The notes beneath the pieces were generated by a model. The model worked only from the letters and a program-made list of their open reading frames with translations. It was not told where the DNA came from and ran no database searches. A program made the translations under genes and the position numbers. This document shows, piece after piece, positions 30,006 through 38,539 of a stretch of DNA of 64,000 nucleotides. Origin of the DNA: DASQMT01 sp963839615 (GTDB taxonomy: Bacteria > Actinomycetota > Thermoleophilia > Solirubrobacterales > Solirubrobacteraceae); NCBI GenBank assembly GCA_963839615.1, contig CAWIVY010000012.1, positions 62,001 through 126,000 of the forward strand, in the 5' to 3' direction. The number at the start of each line of letters is the position of its first letter. Position 1 is the stretch's first letter.

Positions 30006-30023
30006 AGGTCTGCTCCCAGACCT
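30006..30023. promoter_or_regulatory. Operator-like palindrome aggtctg-N4-cagacct
   Basis: A perfect 7-bp inverted repeat with a 4-base spacer sits 24 bases before the permease ATG (29982), in the 100-base gap behind the FadR-type regulator gene. Position and symmetry fit an autoregulatory FadR/GntR site. Binding is inferred. Confidence 0.5.
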
Positions 30024-30081
30024 ATTGCGCGCGACTGTACGGAGAGGCCCGGACGGAAGTCAAGCGCCCGGATGTCCAGGG

Positions 30082-30812
30082 CTAGCGGGCCGCAGGCAGC
30101 AGTCCGGCCAGCACGTGCTCGGTGCCCTGGAGGTGCTCGGCCATGATCCGCATCGCGCGGTCGCCGTCGCGCTTGCGCACGGCGGTCAGCATCTTCGCGT
30201 GCTGCTGGTTCGTCCATGCGAGCAGCTCGGGCGGATGGGCGATGTAGGCGATCAGGTCGCTCATCTCGCCCTGCGCCTCGGTCATCGCCGTGACTAGGCG
30301 CTGGCCGCCGGCCGCTTCGGCCAGCCCGATGTGCCAGCGCACGTCGGCCTGGCGGTAGCGGGGGAAGTCCTCCAGCGTGTCGCTCATCGACCGCGACGAG
30401 CTCGTCCAGCGGCGCCAGGGCCGCGGGCTCGGCGCGCTCGGCTGCGAGCAGGGCGACCGCGAGCTCGACGGCGAGGCGCTGGTCGCAGGCTTCGCGCCAG
30501 TCCGCCAGCAGCGTGGCCGAGGGCGCGTCGGCCGGTGGCGGCGACTCGGCGACGAACGTGCCGCCGCTGCGCCCGCGCGCGGCGCGCAGGTGGCCGCTCT
30601 GCACGAGCGCGGTCAGCGCCTGGCGCAGCGTCGAGCGCGAGATCCCGAGCTGCCGGCAGAGCTCGCGCTCGGCGGGCAGGCGCTCGCCGGGCTGCGAGCA
30701 GGCCGAGCTTGATCGCCGTCCCGAGCCGCTCGAGCGTCTCCTCGAACGCCGTCTGGGACTGGACGGGTGCGAAGACCGTCTCGGCCGAGGTTCCGGGCGG
30801 CGCCAGCGTCAC
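30082..30812 (-). pseudogene. GntR/FadR-family transcriptional regulator, two frameshifts
   Basis: Three frame segments restore a 242-residue FadR-type protein when extra bases near 30696 and 30391 are removed. The winged helix holds PGERLPAERELCRQLGIS and RSTLRQALTALVQSGHL, followed by GGTFVAESPPP. The helical FCD ligand domain follows, with DVRWHIGLAEAAGGQRLV and the His-rich AEHLQGTEHVLAGL end. The GTG start at 30812 overlaps the stop of the upstream synthetase gene (GTGA). Placed between the PuuA-like and permease genes, it is the likely regulator of polyamine catabolism, possibly through the palindrome at 30006. FCD regulators normally respond to small organic acids. Confidence 0.82.
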
Positions 30813-32146
30813 AGGCGCTCGAAGCCGCGGACGTGCTCCCAGTCGGTCACCGCCGCCTCGAAGGCGTCGAGCTCGACCGTGGCGTTGTTGAGGTAGTGGT
30901 CGACGACCTCGGCGCCGAACGCCTCGCGCGCCACGGCGCTGGCGGCGAAGGCGTCGCGGGCCGCGCGCAGCGTTCCCGGCACGCGCGGCTTGTCCGACGT
31001 GTAGGCGTTGCCGGAGACCGCCGGCTCGAGCGGCAGCTCCGCGTCGATCCCGTGCAGGCCGGAGGCGATCATCGCGCTGATCGCAAGGTACGGGTTGACG
31101 TCGGCGCCGGGCAGCCGGCACTCGATGCGGCGGCTCGGCCCATGGCCGACGACGCGCAGCGCGCAGGTGCGGTTGTCGGCGCCCCACGCGACCGCCGTGG
31201 GCGCGAACGATCCGGCGGCGAAGCGCTTGTAGGAGTTGACGTTCGGGGCGTAGAGGAGCGAGAGCTCCTGCAGGCAGGCGAGCTGCCCGGCGAGGAAGCG
31301 CTCGAACGCGGTGTCGTCGTCGGCGAACAGGGGCGTGCCGTCGTCGCGTTGGAGCGACAGGTGGATGTGGCACGAGTTGCCCTCGCGCTCGTTGAACTTG
31401 GCCATGAACGTGATCGCCATTCCCTCTTGGTCGGCGATCTCCTTGGCGCCGTTCTTGTAGATCGTGTGCTCGTCCGCGGTCTGCAGCACCGGTCCATAGG
31501 CGAAGTTGATCTCGTGCTGGCCGAGGTTGCACTCGCCCTTGGACGTCTCGACGCGCAGGCCCGCGCCGGCCATGCCGTTGCGGATCCTCCGGATCAGCGG
31601 CTCCACGCGCGAGGTGCCCAGAATCGAGTAGTCGACGTTGTACAGGTTCGCCGGCTGCAGGTCGCGGTAGCCGAGCCGCGCCGCCTCGTCGTAGGAGTCG
31701 CGGAAGACGATGAACTCCAGCTCGGTCGCGCCGACGGCGTCCAGGCCGCGCTCGGCGAGCCTGTCGAGCTGGGCGCGCAGGATCTGGCGCGGCGATGCCA
31801 CGACGGGCGAGCCGTCGCCCCAGGCGAGGTCGGCCATGCACAGCGCGGTGCCGTCGTGCCACGGGACGAGCCGCAGCGTCTCGAAGTCGGGCTTCATCGC
31901 GAAGTCGCCGTAGCCCGTCTCCCACGAGGTCATCGCGTAGCCCTCGACGGTGTTCATCTCCACGTCGACGGCGAGCAGGTAGTTGCAGGCCTCGGCGCCG
32001 TGCTCCACGACCTCGTCGAGGAAATGGTGCGCGGTCAGCCGCTTGCCCTGCAGGCGGCCCTGCATGTCGGCGAGGCAGAGCAGGACCGTGTCGAGCCGGC
32101 CGGCGGACACCGCTGCGCGCAGCTCGTCGAGCGAGAGAGGAGCCAT
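30809..32146 (-). CDS. puuA: Gamma-glutamylpolyamine synthetase (glutamine synthetase-like, PuuA/GlnA3 type)
   Basis: 445 residues of the glutamine synthetase superfamily, less similar to true GS than the gene at 565. Beta-grasp LADMQGRLQGKRLTAHHF replaces the usual substrate loop. The catalytic core has GATELEFIVF, GECNLGQHEINF, MAKFNEREGNSCHIHLSL, NVNSYKRF, RVVGHGPSRRIECRLPGADVNPYLA. Relatives such as E. coli PuuA and Streptomyces GlnA3 ligate glutamate to putrescine or other polyamines. The operon (permease, PuuD, aldehyde dehydrogenase) supports that role. A promoter TTGCCA-18-TACGGT ends 8 nt before the ATG at 32146, predicting a leaderless mRNA. Confidence 0.85.
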   Translation of the reverse strand: MAPLSLDELRAAVSAGRLDTVLLCLADMQGRLQGKRLTAHHFLDEVVEHGAEACNYLLAVDVEMNTVEGYAMTSWETGYGDFAMKPDFETLRLVPWHDGTALCMADLAWGDGSPVVASPRQILRAQLDRLAERGLDAVGATELEFIVFRDSYDEAARLGYRDLQPANLYNVDYSILGTSRVEPLIRRIRNGMAGAGLRVETSKGECNLGQHEINFAYGPVLQTADEHTIYKNGAKEIADQEGMAITFMAKFNEREGNSCHIHLSLQRDDGTPLFADDDTAFERFLAGQLACLQELSLLYAPNVNSYKRFAAGSFAPTAVAWGADNRTCALRVVGHGPSRRIECRLPGADVNPYLAISAMIASGLHGIDAELPLEPAVSGNAYTSDKPRVPGTLRAARDAFAASAVAREAFGAEVVDHYLNNATVELDAFEAAVTDWEHVRGFERL

Positions 32147-32154
32147 GGGCGCGC

Positions 32155-32184
32155 ACCGTACTCGCGGAAAGGTGTCGCTGGCAA
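32155..32184 (-). promoter_or_regulatory. Leaderless promoter of the polyamine operon
   Basis: On the minus strand TTGCCA (32184-32179) and TACGGT (32160-32155) are 18 bases apart, and TACGGT ends 8 nt before the ATG at 32146. Confidence 0.5.
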
Positions 32185-32211
32185 ACCTAAACGGGGGCTG
32201 GCAGCGTGAGG

Positions 32212-32241
32212 TTGACGCCCGCCGCCGGATTCCCATAGGGT
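32212..32241 (+). promoter_or_regulatory. Promoter of the GntR/UTRA regulator gene
   Basis: TTGACG (32212-32217) and TAGGGT (32236-32241) are spaced by 18 bases. The expected transcription start falls inside the palindrome at 32248-32257. Confidence 0.45.
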
Positions 32242-32247
32242 CGAATC

Positions 32248-32257
32248 GGTCTAGACC
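32248..32257. promoter_or_regulatory. GntR/HutC-type operator ggtctagacc
   Basis: A perfect 10-bp palindrome, extended as cggtctagaccaa, lies 18 bases before the GntR start codon and over the predicted transcription start. It matches the core of known DasR/NagR-type (dre) sites bound by UTRA-containing GntR proteins. Autoregulation is inferred. Confidence 0.6.
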
Positions 32258-32274
32258 AATCGGCGGAGCGAGGG

Positions 32275-33063
32275 ATGGGAAGCATCGAGACGCAGGTGTT
32301 CGGCGGCCGCTGGGCCGTCGCCGACCGCGCCGCGAAGCCGGCGTGGGTGCAGATCGAGGAGCAGCTCGCCGACCGCATCGGGTCCGGCCACCTGGCACCC
32401 GGCGAGCGGCTGCCGGCGGAGCGCGATCTCGCGCTCGCGCTCTCGGTGAGCCGCATGACGGTGCGCCAGGCGCTCGCCTCGCTCGCCGCGCGCGGGCTGG
32501 TCGAGCGCGGTGTCGGCCGCGGCACGTTCGTGCGCGACGCGCCGCGGGTCGTGCACGACCTCACGCGCGTCGCCGGCTTCACCGAGGAGGTCGAGCGCCA
32601 GGGGCTCGAGGCGAGCGCGCAGATCCTCGCCGCGGACGAGCACGCCGCTCCCGGCGAGGTCGCGGAGGCGCTCGGCATCGACACGGGGGCGGCTGTCGTG
32701 CGGCTCGAGCGGGTGCGGCTCGGCGGCGACCAGCCGATTACGCTCGAGGACACCTGGGTGCCGCTGGAGCGTTTTCCCGCGCTGCTCGAGCACGACCTGT
32801 CGGGCTCGCTCTACGCGCTCATGCGCGAGCACTACGACCTCGCGCCGGTCAGCGCGACCGAGCGTCTGGAGCCGGTCGCTGCGCGCTCGCACGAGGCCGC
32901 GGTGCTCGGCGTCCCCGAGGGTTCGCCGCTGATGCTCGTGGAGCGCGTCGCGTTCGCGGCGGACGGCACGGCGGTCGAGTTCGCCCGTGACCGCCACCGC
33001 GGCGACCGGGCCCGGTTCCTGATCCAGGTCGTTCCCGCCGGGATGCTGGCCCGTGCACGCTGA
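32275..33063 (+). CDS. GntR-family regulator with UTRA domain (HutC subfamily)
   Basis: 262 residues. The N-terminal winged helix (about 25-95) has PGERLPAERDLALALSVSRMTVRQAL and GVGRGTFVRD. The UTRA ligand domain (about 110-255) ends VEFARDRHRGDRARFLIQV. HutC-type GntR proteins are usually repressors released by a small metabolite such as an amino sugar, histidine product or amine. A dre-like palindrome sits at its own promoter. The next two genes overlap it and follow on the same strand, so its ligand is probably a substrate of the kinase or flavoenzyme downstream. It is divergent from the polyamine operon. Confidence 0.9.
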   Translation: MGSIETQVFGGRWAVADRAAKPAWVQIEEQLADRIGSGHLAPGERLPAERDLALALSVSRMTVRQALASLAARGLVERGVGRGTFVRDAPRVVHDLTRVAGFTEEVERQGLEASAQILAADEHAAPGEVAEALGIDTGAAVVRLERVRLGGDQPITLEDTWVPLERFPALLEHDLSGSLYALMREHYDLAPVSATERLEPVAARSHEAAVLGVPEGSPLMLVERVAFAADGTAVEFARDRHRGDRARFLIQVVPAGMLARAR

Positions 33064-33970
33064 CCTGGAGGTCGCGCTCGCGGCGCTCGTACCGCTGCTC
33101 GGCGCACCCGAGGGCGTGCCGCAGTCGCTGGCCGGAGGGATCACCAACCGCAACTTCCGCGTGCTGCTCGGCGGCGACGACGTGGTCGTCCGGCTGCCCG
33201 GAAAGGACACCGGGCTGCTCGGCATCGACCGCTCCGCGGAGCGCGAGGCGACCGAGGCGGCGGCGCGCGCCGGCGTCGGTCCGGAGGTCGTCGCCTACGT
33301 CCCCGAGCCCCCGTGCCTGGTCACCGCCTTCATCCCCGGCCGGCCGGTCGAGGCCGCTGAGCTGCGCGCGCCGCCACTGCTCGACGACGTCGCCGCCGCG
33401 CTGCGGCGCGTGCACGACGGACCGGTGTTGCCATCCAGCTTCGACGCGTTCGCGATCGTCGAGGACTACCGCGCGACGGCAGCCGAGCGCGGCGCGCGGA
33501 TCCCCGCCGGCTTTGACGAGCTCGCCGCCGGCGCGCGCGCCATCCGGCAGGTGCTCACGGATCCCGAGCATGCCCCGGTGCCATGCCACAACGACCTGCT
33601 GACCGCCAACTTCATCTACGACGGGGCGCGCGTGCGGATCGTCGACTGGGAGTACGCCGGCATGGGGGACCGCTACTTCGACCTCGGCAACCTCTCGGTC
33701 AACAACGGCTTTGCCGAGGCCGACGACGAGCGCCTGCTGACCGCCTACTGGGACGAGCCGTGCACCGCCCGCAGGTTCGCCGCGCTGCGGCTGATGCGGA
33801 TCATGTCCGACTTCCGCGAGGGGATGTGGGGCGTCGTCCAGACCGCCATCTCGACGCTGGACTTCGATTTCGCCGGCTACGCGGGCGAGCACCTCGAGCG
33901 TGTCGCGGCCGGACTGGCCGACCCGCGCGTCCCGACCTGGTTGGAGGATGCTCGTGGCGATCGGCCGTGA
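33053..33970 (+). CDS. Choline/ethanolamine kinase-like phosphotransferase (APH fold)
   Basis: 305 residues of the aminoglycoside phosphotransferase/choline kinase fold. GGITNRNFRVLLGGDDVVVRLPG is the nucleotide loop, PCHNDLLTANFI is the Brenner catalytic loop (catalytic Asp in HND), and VDWEYAGMGDRYFDLGN holds the metal-binding Asp. The GITNRNF and DWEYAGMGD patterns match the choline kinase/LicA branch rather than antibiotic kinases. It probably phosphorylates choline or another small amino alcohol with ATP. GTG 33053 overlaps the regulator stop by 11 bases, and its own stop lies inside the flavoenzyme gene, so the three are coupled. Confidence 0.82.
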   Translation: MHADLEVALAALVPLLGAPEGVPQSLAGGITNRNFRVLLGGDDVVVRLPGKDTGLLGIDRSAEREATEAAARAGVGPEVVAYVPEPPCLVTAFIPGRPVEAAELRAPPLLDDVAAALRRVHDGPVLPSSFDAFAIVEDYRATAAERGARIPAGFDELAAGARAIRQVLTDPEHAPVPCHNDLLTANFIYDGARVRIVDWEYAGMGDRYFDLGNLSVNNGFAEADDERLLTAYWDEPCTARRFAALRLMRIMSDFREGMWGVVQTAISTLDFDFAGYAGEHLERVAAGLADPRVPTWLEDARGDRP

Positions 33971-36422
33971 ACTGCCCGCGAGCGCCCGCTGCGTGATCGT
34001 CGGGGGCGGCGTGGGGGGAACCTCGATCGCCTACCACCTCGCGGAGCTCGGCTGGCGCGACGTGGTGCTGCTCGACCGCAACCAGCTCACGAGCGGCTCG
34101 ACGTTCCACTCCGCCGGGCTGGTCGGCCAGCTGCGGTCATCCGTATCGCTGACGCGGATGATGATGTACTCGGTGGAGCTCTACCGGAAGCTCGGCGGCG
34201 GCGAGTTCGACCCCGGCTGGACCGAGTGCGGCGGCATCCGCCTGGCCTGCTCGCCGGAGCGCCTGGAGGAGACGCGCCGGCAGGCCGGCTGGGCGAAGAC
34301 GTTCGGGCTGCCGCTCGAGCTGATCTCGGCCGATGAGGCGGCGGAGAAGTTCCCGCTGATGGTCAAGGACGGCGTGCTCGGCGCCTCCTGGCTGCCGACC
34401 GACGGCTACCTCGATCCCTCGCAGCTGACCTACGCGCTGGCCGACGGCGCGCGCCGGGGCGGCTGCCGCATCTTCACCGGCACCCGCGTGACGGGGATCG
34501 ACGTGCACCGCGGCCGCGTGCAGGGCGTGCGCACCGACCGCGGCGACATCGAGGCCGACGTGGTGGTCAACGCCGGCGGCATGTTCGCGGCGGAGATCGG
34601 GCGGCTGGCGGGAGTGCGCATCCCGGTGATCCCGTTCGCGCACCAGTACCTCGTGACGCAGCCGTTCCGCGAGCGCGCGGACACACCGCTGCCGACGATG
34701 CGCGACCCCGACCTGCTGATCTACTTCCGCGAGGAGGGCGGCGGGCTCGTGATGGGCGGCTACGAGCGCGACTCGGCGCCGTGGTCGCTGCGCGACGGCG
34801 GTCGCGGCCTCGACGACATCCCGCCGGACTTCAACGGCCGGCTGCTCGAGGACGACTTCGACCGCTTCGAGGAGATCGTGGTCAACTCGCGCAAGCGCGT
34901 GCCGGCGATGGAGGACGTCAAGGTCACGCGGCTGATCAACGGCCCGGAGGCCTTCACGCCCGACGGCGAGTTCTGCCTCGGCGAGACCGCGGTGCGCGGC
35001 TTGTTCGTCGCCGCCGGCTTCTGCGCCCACGGGCTGGCCGGTGCCGGCGGCATCGGCAAGGTGATGGCCGAGTGGATCGTCGAGGGCGAGCCGTCGCTCG
35101 ACCTCTGGCACATGGACATCCGCCGCTTCGGCGAGCACTACCGCTCGCCGCGCTACACGCTCGACCGCACGCGCGAGGTCTACGAGACCTACTACGACAT
35201 CAAGTACCCGAGCCACGAGCGCCAGGCCGGCCGGCCGCTGCGCATGTCGCCGGTCTACCCGTGGCACGAGCGCCACGGCGCGGTCTTCGGCGAGAAGTCC
35301 GGCTGGGAGCGCGTGAACTGGTACGCCGCCAACGAGGCTGCCGGCGACGAGTCGCTGCGCCCGCGCGGCTGGGCGGGGATGCACTGGTCGCCCGCGATCG
35401 GCGCCGAGCACCGCGCCTGCCGCGAGGCCGCGGCGCTGTTCGACGAGTCCTCCTTCGCCAAGCTCGAGGTGAGCGGGCCGCGGGCCGCCGAGTTCCTCGA
35501 GCGGCTGTGCGACAACCGCGTGGCGCGCGAGGTGGGGAAGATCACCTACACGCAGATGCTCAACCGGCGCGCCGGGATCGAGTGCGACTTCACCGTCACG
35601 CGGCTGGCGGAGGAGCGCTTCGGCATCGTCACCGGCACCGCGTTCGGCAACCACGACCTCGCGTGGATCCGCTCCCACCTGCCGGCGGACGGCTCGCCCG
35701 ACGTGCGCGTCGACAACGTCACGTCGCAGTCGGCGTGCTTCGGACTCTGGGGACCGCAGTCGCGCGACGTGCTCACCGGCTGCACGACCGCCGACCTCTC
35801 GAGCGAAGCGTTCCCGTACATGAGCTTCCGCGACATCGACATCGGCGACGTGCCCGTGCGCGCGCTGCGCGTGACCTACACGGGCGAGCTGGGCTGGGAG
35901 CTCTACTGCCCGACCGAGTTCGGGGCCGCGCTCTGGCGCACGCTCTGGGACGCGGGCTCCGAGCACGGCCTGGTCGCAGCGGGCTACCGTGCGATCGACT
36001 CGCTGCGGCTGGAGAAGGGCTACCGGGTCTGGGGCGCGGACATCACGCCCGACGAGAACCCGTTCCAGGCAGGGCTCGACTTCGCGGTCAAGCTCGACAA
36101 GGGCGAGTTCCTCGGTCGCGAGGCACTGCTGCGCGCGCGGGAGGAAGATCACGGTGCGCGTCTCTGCTGCCTCGTGCTCGACGATCCGCGTTCGGTCGCG
36201 CTGTCCAACGAGCCGGTGAGGATCGACGGTCAGGTGCTCGGGCGCGTCACCAGCGGCGGCTACGGCTACACGGTGGAGCGCTCGATCGCATACGCGTACC
36301 TCCCCGCCGAGCATGCCGCGCCGGACACCGAGGTGGCGGTCGAGATCTTCGGCGAGTGGGTCGGCGGGCGGGTCGCGGCCGAGCCGCTCTACGACGCGTC
36401 GGGGGAGCGCGTGCGTATCTGA
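33954..36422 (+). CDS. FAD-dependent dimethylglycine/sarcosine dehydrogenase-like protein with GcvT domain
   Basis: 822 residues. An N-terminal DAO domain has CVIVGGGVGGTSIAYHLAELG; the His in STFHSAGLVG (about 52) is at the position that carries covalent FAD in dimethylglycine and sarcosine dehydrogenases. An FAO_M linker follows (about 370-430). The C-terminal folate-binding GcvT domain (about 435-815) has RGWAGMHWSPAIGAEHRACR, YTGELGWELYCPTEFG and RLEKGYRVWGADITPDENPF. It should oxidise an N-methyl amine and pass the one-carbon unit to tetrahydrofolate. TTGGAGG 6 nt before GTG 33954 decides the start over ATG 33948. Coupled to the kinase gene. Confidence 0.87.
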   Translation: MAIGRELPASARCVIVGGGVGGTSIAYHLAELGWRDVVLLDRNQLTSGSTFHSAGLVGQLRSSVSLTRMMMYSVELYRKLGGGEFDPGWTECGGIRLACSPERLEETRRQAGWAKTFGLPLELISADEAAEKFPLMVKDGVLGASWLPTDGYLDPSQLTYALADGARRGGCRIFTGTRVTGIDVHRGRVQGVRTDRGDIEADVVVNAGGMFAAEIGRLAGVRIPVIPFAHQYLVTQPFRERADTPLPTMRDPDLLIYFREEGGGLVMGGYERDSAPWSLRDGGRGLDDIPPDFNGRLLEDDFDRFEEIVVNSRKRVPAMEDVKVTRLINGPEAFTPDGEFCLGETAVRGLFVAAGFCAHGLAGAGGIGKVMAEWIVEGEPSLDLWHMDIRRFGEHYRSPRYTLDRTREVYETYYDIKYPSHERQAGRPLRMSPVYPWHERHGAVFGEKSGWERVNWYAANEAAGDESLRPRGWAGMHWSPAIGAEHRACREAAALFDESSFAKLEVSGPRAAEFLERLCDNRVAREVGKITYTQMLNRRAGIECDFTVTRLAEERFGIVTGTAFGNHDLAWIRSHLPADGSPDVRVDNVTSQSACFGLWGPQSRDVLTGCTTADLSSEAFPYMSFRDIDIGDVPVRALRVTYTGELGWELYCPTEFGAALWRTLWDAGSEHGLVAAGYRAIDSLRLEKGYRVWGADITPDENPFQAGLDFAVKLDKGEFLGREALLRAREEDHGARLCCLVLDDPRSVALSNEPVRIDGQVLGRVTSGGYGYTVERSIAYAYLPAEHAAPDTEVAVEIFGEWVGGRVAAEPLYDASGERVRI

Positions 36423-36452
36423 GGGGACCGGGCTGCGAATGAGTCCGAGGCG

Positions 36453-37289
36453 CTACCTCAGGCCGCGGTGCCAGAGCTCCAGCGTCTGGATGACCCAGAA
36501 GACGGCGAAGAGGGAGATCAGCGCGCCCTCGATCGCGATCACCCAGTAGTCCCAGCCGGCGGCTGCCGTGGCGAGGATCACGACCGTCGCCGCTGCCATG
36601 GCGACGGCGACGGCGACGTAAGGGTTGCGCTGCGGTGGCGCGCCGCGTTCCGCCTTGTAGCCCAACGCGTTGATCGCGACCACGGCGAGGATGCAGACGA
36701 ACATCAGCACCGCCGCGGTGTAGTGCGCGCCGTCCACGAAGGCCGACCGATCGAGCCAGAACGACAGGGCCGTCACGACACACACCAGGGCGGCGGCCCC
36801 CCAGGCGGCCAGCTCCAGGGTCGACGGCCGGGCCCGCCTCGCCATGACCGCGAGCGCGACCAGCCCCAGCGCCCCGATCGCCAGCAGCGCGGTCACGTTG
36901 TTCGCGACGTTCACGTCGCGATCAGCCGCGGTTCCCAGACGGGACGCGCAGGAGCTGGCGCCCTCCGTCGGCACGAGCGCGACGAGCAGCGCGAACATGC
37001 CGGCGAGGTTGAGCAGCGTGTCCTCGAGCTCCGTGCTGCCCTTCAGGCAGAAAAGACATACGCCGATGCTCACGAGCCCGCCGACGAAATAGCCGCGCAC
37101 GGGCGTGTAGTAGTAAGCGCTGATCGACCTCTGGACGCAATCGGCGTTCACCTCGCCCCACTCGTACGCGAGCGACACGGCGAGCCCGACGAGCAGCGCG
37201 ACCATCGCCAGGCGTAGGTAGCGCCAGGTCTTGATCGCCTCGATCTGCTCGGGACGACTGAGCGGTTTTGCGTCTCCGCGAGGTTCCAT
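36453..37289 (-). CDS. Polytopic membrane protein of unknown function
   Basis: About 278 residues with six to seven predicted membrane segments (for example LAMVALLVGLAVSLAYEWG near the N-terminus, NVTALLAIGALGLVALAVMA, and WDYWVIAIEGALISLFAVFWVI at the end). Between TM1 and TM2 is a loop with NADCVQRSISAYYYTPVRG, whose ISAYYYTP stretch recalls DUF998-like proteins. A second Cys-containing loop (GASSCASRLG) is also outside. GGAGG lies 4 nt before ATG 37289. No function can be assigned. Confidence 0.7.
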   Translation of the reverse strand: MEPRGDAKPLSRPEQIEAIKTWRYLRLAMVALLVGLAVSLAYEWGEVNADCVQRSISAYYYTPVRGYFVGGLVSIGVCLFCLKGSTELEDTLLNLAGMFALLVALVPTEGASSCASRLGTAADRDVNVANNVTALLAIGALGLVALAVMARRARPSTLELAAWGAAALVCVVTALSFWLDRSAFVDGAHYTAAVLMFVCILAVVAINALGYKAERGAPPQRNPYVAVAVAMAAATVVILATAAAGWDYWVIAIEGALISLFAVFWVIQTLELWHRGLR

Positions 37290-37394
37290 GCGTCCTCCAC
37301 CGGTCGGCTGCACGCCGATCCTCCGTGATGCGAGCCAGAGCGATCAAGGGGCGCGAGGGAATGGACGCGGCGCAGCGGCGATGTTCGCGGCCGG

Positions 37395-38458
37395 TTACGC
37401 GGGTCCGCACCGCGGCGGCGCCGGGAGCCGGAGCGCATGGACGGCGGCCGAGGCGAACGCGGTGAGGTAGACGCGGCCGTCGTCGGCGAGCGAGAGCTCC
37501 CTGGGGAAGCGTCCGGCGCGGACGGAGGCGACGTCGTAGCGGCCGCGCGACCGGTCGACGGTGGAGAGCCAGCCGCCGCGGCCGGCGGGCGTGAAGCGGC
37601 CCGAGCTGGCGATCAGCAGCGCCCCGCATCTGCCGGCCACCGTGAGGCCGACCGGCGAGGGAGGCACCGGCACGACCGTCCGCAGCGCGTGGTGGGGGTC
37701 GTCCACCAGCGCATCGAGGTCGTAGCCGAGCACGGCGTGGCTCTCCCGCGCGCTCACCCACGCCCGGCCGCGGGCCGCGTCCTCGACGACGCGCACCGGG
37801 TGGCGTAGAGGCGGCGCTCGTCATACGAGAGGGCGACGCCGACCGGGGCCGGCGGGACCGCGATGCGCTCGACGCGACTCGCCGCGCCGCTCGGCCCGCG
37901 CGTGACCGCGAGGAGCTCGTGCCGCGACTCGTCGCTGGCGAAGACGCGCCGGCCGTCGCGCGAGGCGTCGACCTGGATGAGGCCTGCTCCGGTGGCCAGC
38001 CGCTCGGTCACGAGCTTGCCGCGGCGCACGAGCGGGTCCGCGTCGACGGCGAGGAGCCCGGCGCCCGCGGCGACGAACAGGTGCTGCCCGGCCAGGTCGA
38101 GGCCGAAGGGCTGCAATCCGGCGCCGAGCGCCACCGTGTGCACGACGCGCGCCGGGCGCCCAGCGTGGAGGCGCAGCACCGCGAGGCGGCGGGGACCGCG
38201 CGTCGAAGGCAGGGACACGACGGCCCATCGCGCGGCCGGCCCGACGGCGATGTCGAACGGCTCGCCGGGCACGCGCACCACCTCGCGCGCCGCCGGCTCG
38301 ACGACTCGCGCTCGCGCCGGCTCAGCGGCGCAGCCGGGAGCCACAGGACGATCCCGCCGCTCGTCCTGCGTCGCGCAGGACGCAAGCGCCGAACACGCAA
38401 CGGCGAGCACGAGGAGCGACGCGACGCGGGGAGGGAGTGAGCTCTTGCCTTGTGTCAG
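37395..38458 (-). pseudogene. Lipoprotein with YVTN-like beta-propeller, one frameshift near 37799
   Basis: A lipobox (VACSALASC) ends a hydrophobic signal, predicting an acylated exported lipoprotein. Blade-like repeats follow: EPFDIAVGPAARWAVVSL, QPFGLDLAGQHLFVAAG, GLIQVDASRDGRRVFASDE, PVGVALSYDERRLYAT, then in the other frame PVRVVEDAARGRAWV and FPRELSLADDGRVYLTAF. Adding one base near 37799 joins them into about 354 residues. No ATG, GTG or TTG starts the frame before the signal peptide. CTG 38458 would give a normal signal (TQGKSSLPPRVASLLV), so the start is uncertain. Function unknown; propeller lipoproteins often bind ligands or surfaces. Confidence 0.6.
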
Positions 38459-38539
38459 ATCGGGACGCGGCCCGATGAGTTCGGACCTTCGACGCCGTCT
38501 GAGCCGGCAACCGTGAGCTCGTCGGAAGGAGATCCACCA

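Noticed and set aside
32170..32188. Second copy of the FadR-type palindrome upstream of the gamma-glutamylpolyamine synthetase gene (aggt ... acct)
   Set aside because: Only four bases per arm match and the spacing differs from the site at 30006; too weak to report as a site.
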